DNA of 64,000 nt, from NCBI RefSeq assembly GCF_001261735.1, contig NZ_CVRP01000019.1, forward strand, positions 141,423-205,422, written 5' to 3'. This document shows positions 25,818 through 35,160 of the stretch, in pieces. The stretch comes from Dysgonomonas sp. BGC7. Lineage in GTDB: Bacteria > Bacteroidota > Bacteroidia > Bacteroidales > Dysgonomonadaceae. Position numbers and translations under genes: made by a program. Positions within the stretch are counted from its first letter, which is position 1, and each line of letters begins with the position of its first letter. Below the pieces are notes generated by a model that saw nothing but the letters and a program-made list of their open reading frames with translations, made no database searches and was not told where the DNA came from.

Positions 25818-25833
25818 GGCGGTATGGACGGGA
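25815..25833 (+). repeat. Right attachment repeat (attR core)
   Basis: Identical 19-mer to 11113-11131 in the same orientation. It marks the right boundary of the mobilizable element. Confidence 0.75.
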
Positions 25834-26299
25834 TAGATAGCCTCTCCCCAATGCGCTTATTATCAGTCTGTTATGAATCCCTAAAAACCATCTCCACCTC
25901 CTGCTCCAATCATCTGATCTTTAACATGTTGTAGCACTGCATAAGAGCGTTTATTTACAAAGATAGTATTTGTTTTTCAATTTATCGGATTAATGGGATG
26001 ATGAATTACTTAACATTGTAAGTGAGTGAAGTTTGTATTGAAAACTAAGATCTTAAAACAATCGTTTATTTGTTATAATAGTTATACCTAAATGAGGAAT
26101 AGCTTTTCTCAGATTCATATTTTATTGGGTGGTGTGTATATTCCTAAGGCTTCGTTTCACTCATCCTTAGGCATGGGGTAGGAAAGTTTTGAGCTGTTTC
26201 TTTCATACCAGTCATTTAAATGCTTAAATTTAGTCTTTATTCGTCTGTTCCTGTTTATCTTAGCCTTTAGTAAATAAATACTGCAAATCGAAAATAAAA
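25834..26299. other. Intergenic DNA right of the mobilizable element
   Basis: No gene or strong structure seen. It is AT-rich and has stop codons in all frames at short intervals. It forms the boundary between the element and the defence segment. Confidence 0.4.
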
Positions 26300-26649
26300 A
26301 TGGAATCCAAAGTAATATGCAATGAAGAAATCTTAAATATAAGAAAAAGTAAAAATTTTAAAGAGCTTCTATTTTGTGATAATAATGAAAAGGAGAATAT
26401 TATGACCAAACTATACTCTGTTTTGGAAAGAAAACAGCAACAGTTTTATTTGCTTTAAGGGAGCAATTTTTATTACTCTAGGGACTTAGAGATAAAGTGG
26501 AATATATAAAGCATTTGAAGCTGAATTTGGTTTGATAAATATTGCATCGGGAGTAAATCGTTATGTAATTTACAAGTGATGACGAAATAAAACCGAATTG
26601 TATAGTTAGAACCGAAATAGAGGATGTCATTAATATCTTGAATAATTAA
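26300..26649 (+). pseudogene. Decayed small gene, unidentified
   Basis: A fair start (MESKVICNEEILNIRKSKNF, then KELLFCDNNEKENIMTKLYS) is lost after about 53 codons. Further coding-like pieces appear in other frames (FGLINIASGVNRYVIYK; FTSDDEIKPNCIVRTEIEDV), ending at a TAA. This looks like a gene broken by frameshifts. The identity of the ancestor is unknown, and coding origin is inferred only from the run of sensible fragments. Confidence 0.35.
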
Positions 26650-26730
26650 CAATAGATAAATGACTTAATCAAAAGTCAATTATCTGTACATTTTGCATGT
26701 TAAACCTAAACCCTTTTTTAATTAGTATTT

Positions 26731-27366
26731 ATGACTACAAAGAAATCAAACAAACCAATTTTTTCAAGAAACGATGAAATTGATAAAATGGCATTTATGA
26801 GTTGGAGGATGGGACTCGGTCAAATTAACAATACAATTAATTTAGCGGAAGGCTATTTTGAATCTGCTATTGTTCAGACTGAAAGTTGTTTACAAGATAA
26901 CGAATGGAAAAGAGCTGATATTCTTATTTTCCCAATGTTAATGTGTTTAAATCATGGAATAGAACTATACTTAAAGGCTAGTATTTCTATTTACAACGAA
27001 TTACTAAATAATAACTTAAAAGTCGATGGAACACATAACTTGAGTCAATTATATACAACTCTTAAGGCTCGAATCAAAGATTTAGATGGTCAAAAAGCAT
27101 CAAATGAATTTGAGAAAAACTTTAAAGTACTATCTGATTATATTGATGAGTTAATTTCAAAAATACAAACTTCACCAAACAATGATAAGATGGATTTTTC
27201 AAGGTATTCATTTGGCAAGAAAGGGGAAAGTCATTTTTATGTAGATAGACTATCTACTAATGAGATAGATTTAGAAAATTTATTATCAATTATGAATATC
27301 ATGTTTGAGAAGTTTGATGCATATACCGAATATTTGTATTATGATAAGCTTCAACAAGGTGAATGA
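26731..27366 (+). CDS. HEPN-like helical protein, unknown function
   Basis: 211 residues, all helical in appearance. The segment LIFPMLMCLNHGIELYLKAS, followed by DGTHNLSQLYTTLKARI, resembles HEPN/AbiV-like folds that carry a His-containing motif after a conserved long helix. No signal peptide or membrane helix. It lies upstream of another HEPN-like gene and of the Wadjet operon in AT-rich DNA. HEPN proteins are often RNases or nucleotidyltransferase partners; no canonical R-x4-6-H motif could be assigned with certainty, so activity is unproven. Confidence 0.55.
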   Translation: MTTKKSNKPIFSRNDEIDKMAFMSWRMGLGQINNTINLAEGYFESAIVQTESCLQDNEWKRADILIFPMLMCLNHGIELYLKASISIYNELLNNNLKVDGTHNLSQLYTTLKARIKDLDGQKASNEFEKNFKVLSDYIDELISKIQTSPNNDKMDFSRYSFGKKGESHFYVDRLSTNEIDLENLLSIMNIMFEKFDAYTEYLYYDKLQQGE

Positions 27367-27442
27367 AAATTATACATGTAAATGTTTTTTATATTTGTAA
27401 TAGTTAAAAATGATATCTCATAATTATTAAAATAAAATATTA

Positions 27443-28213
27443 ATGAATAAAGAGTTAGAATCTATTGAATATAAAAAAGCTTGGTTACAATTTCAGACGA
27501 TGAAGAATTGTTTACTTCACTGTACATTATTCTCATATTATGATACAATTAGAGATGGCATTAGTAATAAAAGCAATTTCTTTTTAAGAATGATTGATGA
27601 TATCACTCAATCAACTATCAGTATTGAAATTTTAGCAAAAGAGGGAATTATCAATACATGCAAAAGAGAATTGAGATATTTATTAGAGTTAGCGATAAAA
27701 GCAACCTTCATATCAATGAATAATACCCAATCTGATATAAACGATCAGATAGAAGAGTATAAAAACTTGCTTAATTCATCAAATATTAATCCAATAAACG
27801 CCCTTCAACTTAATTTCTTTAACAAACAGGATGCTACCGATTTTATAACAGATGTAAAGAGAACTTATGGACTCCTTTCTAAATTTACACATGCTAGTTC
27901 GGAACAGATTACAGAAAGAATAAATAGATCGATGGAAGGAAGAACCATTGGATTTGAGGGAATTATTGAGCAGATAAGTTTAAATAAATTGGTCGACAAA
28001 GTGTTTTCTCAAGTAATTGTTTTTACTTTCAATGTAGTACCTAAGTATGTAGTTGGAGATTATCTTGTTGAAAATGATGGTGCTATAAATAATTGGTATT
28101 TTAGAAAGTCAAAATATATTTCTTTAATTGATGAATACTTTGATTATAAGCAGGAAAGACAACATGTGATAGAACAAATTAAACACGAAAGGCTGAAAAA
28201 TATAGAGAATTAA
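27443..28213 (+). CDS. DUF5677/HEPN-like protein
   Basis: 256 residues and helical. The core KRELRYLLELAIKATFISMN and the later RTYGLLSKFTHASSEQITER match the pattern of DUF5677-like proteins, in which a conserved Arg helix and an x-x-H helix form a HEPN-like pocket. The Lys-rich C-terminus may bind nucleic acid. It is 76 bases after the previous HEPN-like gene and 217 bases before jetA, so it is probably a separate defence unit or an accessory of the Wadjet operon. The assignment is by motif resemblance only. Confidence 0.5.
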   Translation: MNKELESIEYKKAWLQFQTMKNCLLHCTLFSYYDTIRDGISNKSNFFLRMIDDITQSTISIEILAKEGIINTCKRELRYLLELAIKATFISMNNTQSDINDQIEEYKNLLNSSNINPINALQLNFFNKQDATDFITDVKRTYGLLSKFTHASSEQITERINRSMEGRTIGFEGIIEQISLNKLVDKVFSQVIVFTFNVVPKYVVGDYLVENDGAINNWYFRKSKYISLIDEYFDYKQERQHVIEQIKHERLKNIEN

Positions 28214-28430
28214 ATCATCCAAAGTATAAATCCTACTCATAAAGAGTAAAATATAAAACTCTAAAATTTTAGTCCTGACTATTTATTTTATTATTATCTT
28301 ACTTCGTTTTGATATAAAATTTTTACATGGAAGAAAATAAAGGTACATATCAACCTAAGGTGCTCTACAGATAATGATAGATCTGAAAAATACATGAATT
28401 GGGTTGATTTAAATAAAGATATAGAAATTA

Positions 28431-29753
28431 ATGGAGAGTTTTAATTTATATAGAGAGGCGAAGAATCAATATGAGAAATTAATTCCAGGAAAAAATGATG
28501 GATTAATTCTCCTATCTCTCTATGCCAAATATAAGGACAGAGACTTTTCCGAAGAAAATATTAATACGATTATCAACAAAGTTTTCAAAGATCAAGGAGT
28601 TGAAAATTCAAGAACAGAATATAATAGAAATAATACAATAATATTAAGACTACAAGAATCATTTTTATGGCGTAATGAAACAAAAAGGACCTATCAATTT
28701 AAAAAATATGGATTAGAACTTTGCCAGCATATTGAAAAGCGACTTATAAAAAAATATAGCCCAGCCAAGATAAAGCGTTTTTTTGACGAATTACATAAAA
28801 GCTTGACTGAAAATATTGAAAAGGAAAATGATTTTAATGAGTGGGTAGAAGACCATTTCGATCTGAGAATACCAGAACTTATTTCTCAAATTGAAATACT
28901 TGATCAACAAGTCAACGAATCAGTAAATGATTTCAAAATCAGTATTAAGTCTGAAAATAAAAATGTTATTTATGTTTTGAAAGGAATTGAAATTCATTTA
29001 GAAATAATTAAAAAACAGGCTTCTGAGCTCAAGAATGCATTTCAGGTTTCATATGAAATTGACGAAATCCTAACAGGAATTCTCCAAAAGCCAGACAACC
29101 ACGACTATATTAGAAATATTCAAAAGGTTCAAAAATTTCATGACAATTCGCGAAATCAGTTAGAACAGATAAGTAAAAGAATTGAAAAAATAAAACCTCG
29201 TCTCCGAGAGTTTATTTATGATTTTAACAAACAGGATTTTGATCGAAAAACAAATAAATTCATTGATTATTTGTTAGAAAACTCTTTTGTAAAAAAAGAA
29301 GGAAGTAGAAAAAAAATTAAATTTCCAAATAATCTTTTAACCCTAAGGGTGAAATTAACAGAACACCTTCCTATATTTAATATAGTTCCGACCAGAGAGA
29401 TAAGCTATAAATTACCTATGGAAATTTCGAAAAGGCAAATAGATTTCTCTAAAAGGAAAGAGTTACTAGATAAAACCAATAAATGGAAACAAGATAAAGA
29501 AAAAATATTGTATTGGACAAATATTGCCTTTAAAGAATTAGACGAAAATGGTACATTAGCTTTTACTCCATTATTTTTTAAGATTATAGATACCAATGAA
29601 TTATCTATAGCAGTTAAAACTGCTCATAACATTTTAAGGAGAAGTACCAAATTTAAACATAAATATAAAATTGAAATTAATCGAGAAGCTGTTAATCATA
29701 CAGTGAATAAAAGTATTTCATTATGGCAGATGACTATTCAGAAAATGGAGTAA
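28431..29753 (+). CDS. jetA: Wadjet component JetA-like
   Basis: 440 residues, first gene of a tightly coupled four-gene operon whose third and fourth members are a MukB-like ATPase and a toprim nuclease, the JetABCD order. JetA is the kleisin-like subunit. The N-terminal part (LIPGKNDGLILLSLYAKYKD; TIILRLQESFLWRNETKRTY) looks like winged helices, and residues about 150-290 are a coiled coil. The C-terminal part is again compact, as expected for a kleisin bridging two SMC heads. The last 31 bases overlap jetB. Assignment rests on position and architecture; the sequence is divergent. Confidence 0.75.
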   Translation: MESFNLYREAKNQYEKLIPGKNDGLILLSLYAKYKDRDFSEENINTIINKVFKDQGVENSRTEYNRNNTIILRLQESFLWRNETKRTYQFKKYGLELCQHIEKRLIKKYSPAKIKRFFDELHKSLTENIEKENDFNEWVEDHFDLRIPELISQIEILDQQVNESVNDFKISIKSENKNVIYVLKGIEIHLEIIKKQASELKNAFQVSYEIDEILTGILQKPDNHDYIRNIQKVQKFHDNSRNQLEQISKRIEKIKPRLREFIYDFNKQDFDRKTNKFIDYLLENSFVKKEGSRKKIKFPNNLLTLRVKLTEHLPIFNIVPTREISYKLPMEISKRQIDFSKRKELLDKTNKWKQDKEKILYWTNIAFKELDENGTLAFTPLFFKIIDTNELSIAVKTAHNILRRSTKFKHKYKIEINREAVNHTVNKSISLWQMTIQKME

Positions 29754-30403
29754 AATATAGTTTTCTATATGAAAAGAAAGTAATGAGTGTTTTTGCTAAG
29801 CTGGACTATGCGCTTAGAAGTGGTACTCATATCCAGAGAGAATATCCTTTTGACGTGAATTTATATCGTTTCTTGAATGATAATGACAATTTTGAATCAT
29901 TAAAAAAGTATTATAAAGACTTTTTTAATCTCAACCTTAAAATTGAAGGAAATGAGTTTAATCAATACTACTATCTGGAACTGAACGAAGATGGTAAAAG
30001 CAATGTGTCTTCTGATTACAGAGATTATTTAAAAAGTGAGTTTATAATTATCGGAATGCTCTTTCTTAAGATGTACAAACTAGATGGTAATATTGAGTTA
30101 GATAGTATTTCTGACTTTATAAACCTCCTTTATGAAGAATATGAAGAAGAGAAAAACGCCTTGAGAAAATTAATAAATGACAACTCTTCAGACAAGGGAA
30201 CAGATACTACTGATCAAAGATTTGAAGACATTGTAAAAAAAGCCTTTATCAAATTTGGCGAATTAGGATGGTTAATGTGGGAGGATGAAAGTGAGAAAAA
30301 CAAATTTAAGATTTTACCATCTTTCGAACGACTAAGAATAGCATATCAGCCCCAGATAGAAACAATAGACGACTTAATTAAAGATGTGAAAAATGCAGAA
30401 TAA
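29723..30403 (+). CDS. jetB: Wadjet component JetB-like (KITE-like)
   Basis: 226 residues starting inside the end of jetA, which suggests translational coupling. JetB subunits are small KITE-like (MukE/DUF4194-type) winged-helix proteins that bind the kleisin. Visible here: FIIIGMLFLKMYKLDGNIEL, an acidic central stretch DFINLLYEEYEEEKNALRKL, and a winged-helix-like end (KFGELGWLMWEDESEKNKFK followed by ILPSFERLRIAY), the pattern of the DUF4194 C-terminus. It overlaps jetC by 11 bases. Confidence 0.75.
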   Translation: MADDYSENGVKYSFLYEKKVMSVFAKLDYALRSGTHIQREYPFDVNLYRFLNDNDNFESLKKYYKDFFNLNLKIEGNEFNQYYYLELNEDGKSNVSSDYRDYLKSEFIIIGMLFLKMYKLDGNIELDSISDFINLLYEEYEEEKNALRKLINDNSSDKGTDTTDQRFEDIVKKAFIKFGELGWLMWEDESEKNKFKILPSFERLRIAYQPQIETIDDLIKDVKNAE

Positions 30404-33400
30404 TTTTCCACGTATATATAGTTTATCTACGATAGGTATTAAGCAGCACTTTAATGCAGACTATTTATTTCACCCATACAGAACAGATTTTAGTGGTGAA
30501 AGTGGTAGCGGAAAAAGTATGATCGCAGATATGATTCAATTGATTTTAGTAGGATCTAGCGAATTTCAATCTGCTACAGACGGCAATAAAGATAGAGATG
30601 TCAAAGGGATGCTTTTGGGGAGCAAAGGCAAAACTTCTTCCAGAGGTTACATTTTTATGAATATCGAAGTCAAGCCAAAGCAATATATTGCAATGGGCGC
30701 CTACCTTGAAAGTTCCAGTAATGTGGCTGAGATGTTTATTATCCAAAATGGATATGATTGGGAAATGTTAACGACTCTCAATCGTCCAATTTTTACAAAA
30801 GATTTAATTATAGATGATAAGGTTGAGGCGCTAAATAATCTTTGTGATAAGATTGCGTTTGTAAGGATTAAATCATTTAGGAGGAAAAATTATCATCAAA
30901 TTCTTTATGATAATGAAATACTCTCTTTAGACTTGACTAAAGAAACAACATTAAAAGCTTACGCAAGTATTTTAAGGTCGTTCTCTAGAGGAAAAGGTTT
31001 TAAAAAAGAATCCGAGAATCTTAAAAGATTTCTTTTCGGAGATGACGATAAAAATATCATTAAGGCTAAATATGATGAAGAGGTGAAAAATATTACAAAT
31101 GACTTTCACGAACATAAAAGATATTTGGATGAAATCAGATTAATTAATGAAAAACAAACTTTATTAAAAAATGTGCTGGAGAAAAGTAAAGTCTATAAAT
31201 CGACTTATTCTGAATATTTAATTAAACGATACAATTTTTGGAATACACAAAAGAAGAAATCATCCCAAGAGCAACAAGAACTTAATGATGAATTGGAAAA
31301 ACAGATTGAAGAATTAAAATTCATAAAAAATCAAATAATAAAGATACAAATTAAAGAATTGAAAGAACTTCAAAATTTAAAAGAAACAGTGGTTAGACTT
31401 GAAAACAAAGAAGAGTCTAATACTGATATTGAAAATAAATTTTTGAAGATAAGCCAGTCCAAAGCTTCTATCGAAACGGTTGAATATTGGTTGAGATTAA
31501 ATAACAATCAATTAGAAAGAGTTAAAGAATGGTTTTCTTTTCAAAAGAAAGAACATAAAAGTAAAAAAAACTTGCAAAGTTTTACTGATTATCTTAAGGA
31601 AAATAATGCATTAAGTGATTTTGAAGCATCCAACTGGTTAATTGATTTTGAGAAAGAAAATATCGAATTTCCAAGGAGAATCGAAAGAATAGAAAAGGAA
31701 ATAGCGGAACTTCAATCATTCTCTAAGTTTACAGATATTAACAATCCAGAATCTCTTTTAAATTGGGCTATAGAAAGCTTAAAATTCCCAGTCTCACCCA
31801 ATATTGAGAGCGCTCTAATCTACTTTCAAAAATATGGTAAAATAAGACCTTCTGAAAGAAATGCTGAAAGATATGTACCTTCCCCAGGAGACTTGTTTGA
31901 AAACATGAACTCTAAAATTAAAGAAGAAACAGATCATGGCTTCTGGTTAAACCTTGATGGTGTTTATGAATATATTGAACATTCGTCTAGCCATGTTTTA
32001 AATGTTAGCGATCCAAAACAACTTTTAGGACCTATTCAAAAAGTAAAAGAAGGTATTACAAATCGTTTGTCAACACTTAAGATTGAAAAGAAACAGGAAC
32101 AAAAATTAAAAGAGATATTATTTGCCTATGGCAACTTAAAGGAATCTATTAGTTTATATAAACGGAAGAATGATCTTTCTAATTTCAATATTGAAGAAAC
32201 TTTAAAAGAGATTTCTGAAGAAACTTTAATCCAAAATATTGAGTTGTATAATAACAAAAAGAGTATTGATTTAGAATTCACTTCTATTCAGAAAGAATAT
32301 CAAGATTTTTTAACTCAAAAGAACACAATTGATGAGTATAACAAAAAAATCAAAGAGCTGGAAAGTAAATTCTTTAAAGAAGATTTAGTAATTGGCATAA
32401 ACTCTATTGAAAACGAAATTGAGCAATTTATAAATAATATGTATAAATTGAAAAATGGCTTTGATAAAGAATTATTAAAGGAAAAGTATGTTAAAGACAT
32501 TAGCCATGAATCGAAATTATTAAGTACAAAATTTGATCTTAAACAAACAATAGACGATCTTGAAAAAAATAAAAAAGAAAAAGAAGATAATCATACTAAA
32601 GCAAACCTAGAGTTGGATGAAACAATTAGGTTGAATGAGTATCTATTTAAATCAGAAATTAAGTTTTCTGAAGATATTATAGAATTAACCAATCCTGAAA
32701 ACGGAGAGTTAAACTCTTTGAAATTCAAAGCGGAACAATCAAAAGTTGCCTACGATGAATACTTAAAAATCGTTACTGAAAATACACCTTATAATGAATT
32801 AATTTCTATTGGTAAGCTTGCTAATTATTTACTCCCCACAGTTTTTCCCACTTCCACAATTGATGAAAATCTAATTACTTATAATATAGTAGAAAGGTTG
32901 AATAAACTCACACAGGATATTCAGGAGATTGGTTCAAGAAAAATGGAGATATTGGGAAGTATTTTCAATGAGGTATATAGGGTTTACAATAATTATCTTA
33001 CTAAAATTAGTGAAATTGATTCCTATCTCAAAAAGAAAAACAAAGTTATTACTGGAGGTAATCGAGCCTCCTTATTGTCTAAACCTTCAATACATTTCCC
33101 AACTAGTTGGCTTTTTAATTTTAGAAAGCAACTGAATAATCAACTGAATAATGTTGGATTATTTAGCGAACTTCGGGAAGAAATAGATATTAACGTGATG
33201 ATGGTAAAGGCTTTTCATCAATTTGGAGGTAGTGCTAAAATCGATCCCGAAGATTTAATGAATCCTAAATCTTATTTCGATCTAGAGTTTGATTTAAAAC
33301 TTGACAATGATGAGAGTAATTCTGGGAGTAATGGTCAAACTTATACTGCTAATGCGTTATTATGCTTAGCAAGGTTGTCTCTAATTGAGGTAGAAGGAAG

Positions 33401-33674
33401 AAGAGGGCTAAAGATAATGCCAATAGATGAAGCCGAAGGTTTAGGGAGTAATTATGATATGCTTCATAAATTAGCCAAAACAGAAAAACACCAAATCATC
33501 ACGATGGCTATAGAGACAGCAGGAGAAATTACGAATGATGGACAATATATCTACATTATGAATGAAAATAACTTAGCTGATACAGATACCTATGTTCCAC
33601 CTTTGGGGATTTTTTCTGATATCATTGTAGAAGATATTACCAATTATATTAACACAATACCGAGCAATGAATAA
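30393..33674 (+). CDS. jetC: Wadjet SMC-like ATPase JetC
   Basis: 1,093 residues. Walker A is at 35-42 (GESGSGKS) in the N-terminal head. Residues about 230-930 are mostly coiled coil with a likely hinge near the middle. The C-terminal head has the ABC-like signature in SNSGSNGQTYTANALLCLAR and Walker B in LKIMPIDEAEGLG. This is the MukB/SbcC-like architecture of JetC, the motor that extrudes DNA so that JetD can cleave small circular plasmids. Extremely AT-rich coding sequence, unlike the tra region. Overlaps jetB and jetD. Confidence 0.9.
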   Translation: MQNNFPRIYSLSTIGIKQHFNADYLFHPYRTDFSGESGSGKSMIADMIQLILVGSSEFQSATDGNKDRDVKGMLLGSKGKTSSRGYIFMNIEVKPKQYIAMGAYLESSSNVAEMFIIQNGYDWEMLTTLNRPIFTKDLIIDDKVEALNNLCDKIAFVRIKSFRRKNYHQILYDNEILSLDLTKETTLKAYASILRSFSRGKGFKKESENLKRFLFGDDDKNIIKAKYDEEVKNITNDFHEHKRYLDEIRLINEKQTLLKNVLEKSKVYKSTYSEYLIKRYNFWNTQKKKSSQEQQELNDELEKQIEELKFIKNQIIKIQIKELKELQNLKETVVRLENKEESNTDIENKFLKISQSKASIETVEYWLRLNNNQLERVKEWFSFQKKEHKSKKNLQSFTDYLKENNALSDFEASNWLIDFEKENIEFPRRIERIEKEIAELQSFSKFTDINNPESLLNWAIESLKFPVSPNIESALIYFQKYGKIRPSERNAERYVPSPGDLFENMNSKIKEETDHGFWLNLDGVYEYIEHSSSHVLNVSDPKQLLGPIQKVKEGITNRLSTLKIEKKQEQKLKEILFAYGNLKESISLYKRKNDLSNFNIEETLKEISEETLIQNIELYNNKKSIDLEFTSIQKEYQDFLTQKNTIDEYNKKIKELESKFFKEDLVIGINSIENEIEQFINNMYKLKNGFDKELLKEKYVKDISHESKLLSTKFDLKQTIDDLEKNKKEKEDNHTKANLELDETIRLNEYLFKSEIKFSEDIIELTNPENGELNSLKFKAEQSKVAYDEYLKIVTENTPYNELISIGKLANYLLPTVFPTSTIDENLITYNIVERLNKLTQDIQEIGSRKMEILGSIFNEVYRVYNNYLTKISEIDSYLKKKNKVITGGNRASLLSKPSIHFPTSWLFNFRKQLNNQLNNVGLFSELREEIDINVMMVKAFHQFGGSAKIDPEDLMNPKSYFDLEFDLKLDNDESNSGSNGQTYTANALLCLARLSLIEVEGRRGLKIMPIDEAEGLGSNYDMLHKLAKTEKHQIITMAIETAGEITNDGQYIYIMNENNLADTDTYVPPLGIFSDIIVEDITNYINTIPSNE

Positions 33675-34605
33675 AAATATTACATGGAAAGAATTAAAAG
33701 CCCTTGATGACTTATTTCATTTAAAGAAAACAAGAGCGAATATTCAAGAGCATCCTTATATTAAATATTTATTGGAAGACAAATGTATTCTTGATAGAAA
33801 GATCGGAAATACTAAAATTGTTGTTTCTACTGATTGTTTTGGCAAATTCTATGAGGGTACATTTAAAATACAGTATGATGAAGCTAAGAACTTTCTAATC
33901 GAAAATGGGATTGAACCTAATGCTAAAAAGAATTTCACACTTGAAGACGTAAAAACTTTAATGCTCATCGCAGAAAATAAAACTGAGTTGAAAAATAATC
34001 CTACTAATATAGAAGACTTCTCCAATGAATTTTTTAATACCTCAAAATACTTAAAGAATAAGACAAGCATAAGAAATGCTGTATTTAAAATTTTAGGGAT
34101 CACAGAATTTTCTTTAGATAAAAAGGAAAATCAATGGAGAATTGTCGTTGATCATCCTAATCCTAGAGCTATTGTATTGTGCGAAAATAAATCCTTTTTA
34201 AAACAACCCTGGATAGCTAGAAATGCAGAAATTAAGTTATGGTATGTTGGTGGGAATAACATAAAAATAATTGATGATATTGATGAAATAGAGCTTTCAA
34301 AACCTATCTATTATTCTTGTGATTGGGATTTAGCAGGATTACAAATTTACACAAGAATAAAAGAAAAGCTTAGAAAAAGAAATAAAGATATATCCATTCT
34401 CTACCCTAATGAGCCTCATAAGAAAATAAGCACATATATCGACTACCACTATAGTCATTGGGATTTATCAAAAAAAGTATCTGGATTATCTATTGATTTA
34501 TTCTTAGAAAAAGAATTAATTCTTATTAATAATCTGATTCAAAGTCAAATGTGGATTGAGGAAGAATCATTTGATTTGATAGAAATGCTAAATTGCACAA
34601 AATAA
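33667..34605 (+). CDS. jetD: Wadjet nuclease JetD-like (toprim fold), short form
   Basis: 312 residues, shorter than the roughly 380-400 usual for JetD. The toprim core is visible: Glu in RAIVLCENKSFL (E173) and the acidic pair in PIYYSCDWDLAGLQIYTRI (D219, D221), matching the DUF2220/topoisomerase VI A-like nuclease of Wadjet. The N-terminal about 150 residues would be the DUF3322-like part and look trimmed. It overlaps jetC by 8 bases. The frame ends naturally, so it may be a compact subtype rather than a truncation. Confidence 0.8.
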   Translation: MNKNITWKELKALDDLFHLKKTRANIQEHPYIKYLLEDKCILDRKIGNTKIVVSTDCFGKFYEGTFKIQYDEAKNFLIENGIEPNAKKNFTLEDVKTLMLIAENKTELKNNPTNIEDFSNEFFNTSKYLKNKTSIRNAVFKILGITEFSLDKKENQWRIVVDHPNPRAIVLCENKSFLKQPWIARNAEIKLWYVGGNNIKIIDDIDEIELSKPIYYSCDWDLAGLQIYTRIKEKLRKRNKDISILYPNEPHKKISTYIDYHYSHWDLSKKVSGLSIDLFLEKELILINNLIQSQMWIEEESFDLIEMLNCTK

Positions 34606-34717
34606 AAAAAGACGACTAAACAGCCATCTTTTCATTTGCTTTTTGTAAATATTATGATGATTCCCAAATGTTTAAGTTTTTATTTCCTAATCTGATACAT
34701 TATCACTCTCATATTAC

Positions 34718-34912
34718 TTACACCATTTCTGTAAAGCTCACAATTTTTTTCTCAATAGCTACCATCTCATTAAAAACCTTTCTTTGGGTGATTTTACCAT
34801 ATATCTGCGTGTTTTTAATACTACGATGCCCCAATACACTAGTGAGTGTTTCCATTGTCGCTCCATTATCTAGCATGACAGTAGTGGCAAATGTATGGCG
34901 ATGTATGTGAAA
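34718..34912 (-). pseudogene. C-terminal relic of a tyrosine recombinase
   Basis: Only the end of the catalytic domain remains: HRHTFATTVMLDNGATMETL, then VLGHRSIKNTQIYGKITQRK, containing the HxxR-like His/Arg, LGH and nucleophile Tyr motifs. Upstream of it the frame turns to non-homologous sequence, so no N-terminal or core-binding part exists. It lies between the Wadjet operon and the ICE integrase and marks an old element end. Confidence 0.75.
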
Positions 34913-34980
34913 AAAACACAAGAAAAGGGATATACGCAAATCGCAATACTTCAATAGGTAACAGTCTTGAAATTAGCATA

Positions 34981-35071
34981 TTTGCTTAGATTTAGGAAGT
35001 TCGTAAAATTGGAATCTAAGCAAATCTTAGACATACTTCAGTTACTAAGTCGTTAACCACTCAGTTACTAA
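34981..35071. repeat. Inverted and direct repeats upstream of the ICE integrase
   Basis: Inverted repeat TTTGCTTAGATT (34981-34992) with AATCTAAGCAAA (35013-35024), then a direct repeat CAGTTACTAA at 35039-35048 and 35062-35071. Such clustered repeats beside an integrase gene are typical of attP core and arm sites. Confidence 0.5.
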
Positions 35072-35160
35072 ATTAAAACAGGTAACAAGATGCGAATAAA
35101 CGAACTTCTTATGTTCTGATTTGCTTATAATTACGCACTAAAGAGCACTTATATAACAAG

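Larger units (their letters stand above)
11113..25833 (+). mobile_element. Integrative mobilizable element (MobV type) with defence cargo
   Basis: Bounded by identical 19-bp direct repeats. Just inside each end lies a 23-bp block made of two TGCACGACA copies, as expected for integrase arm sites. The integrase gene is the first gene at the left end. The interior holds a MobV relaxase, an oriT candidate, a toprim primase, a VirE-like ATPase, an HTH protein and an iteron-like array. It has no mating-pair genes, so transfer would need another element's channel. Cargo: a DUF1016/YhcG nuclease, a DUF2971 protein, four exported proteins, and a TIR/NDT-like pair at the right end. Confidence 0.8.

Noticed and set aside
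9832..34912. The idea that the truncated recombinase (9832-10848) and the C-terminal fragment (34718-34912) are two halves of one gene split by an insertion
   Set aside because: Both are on the minus strand, so a simple insertion would leave the C-terminal half to the left of the N-terminal half; here it lies to the right.
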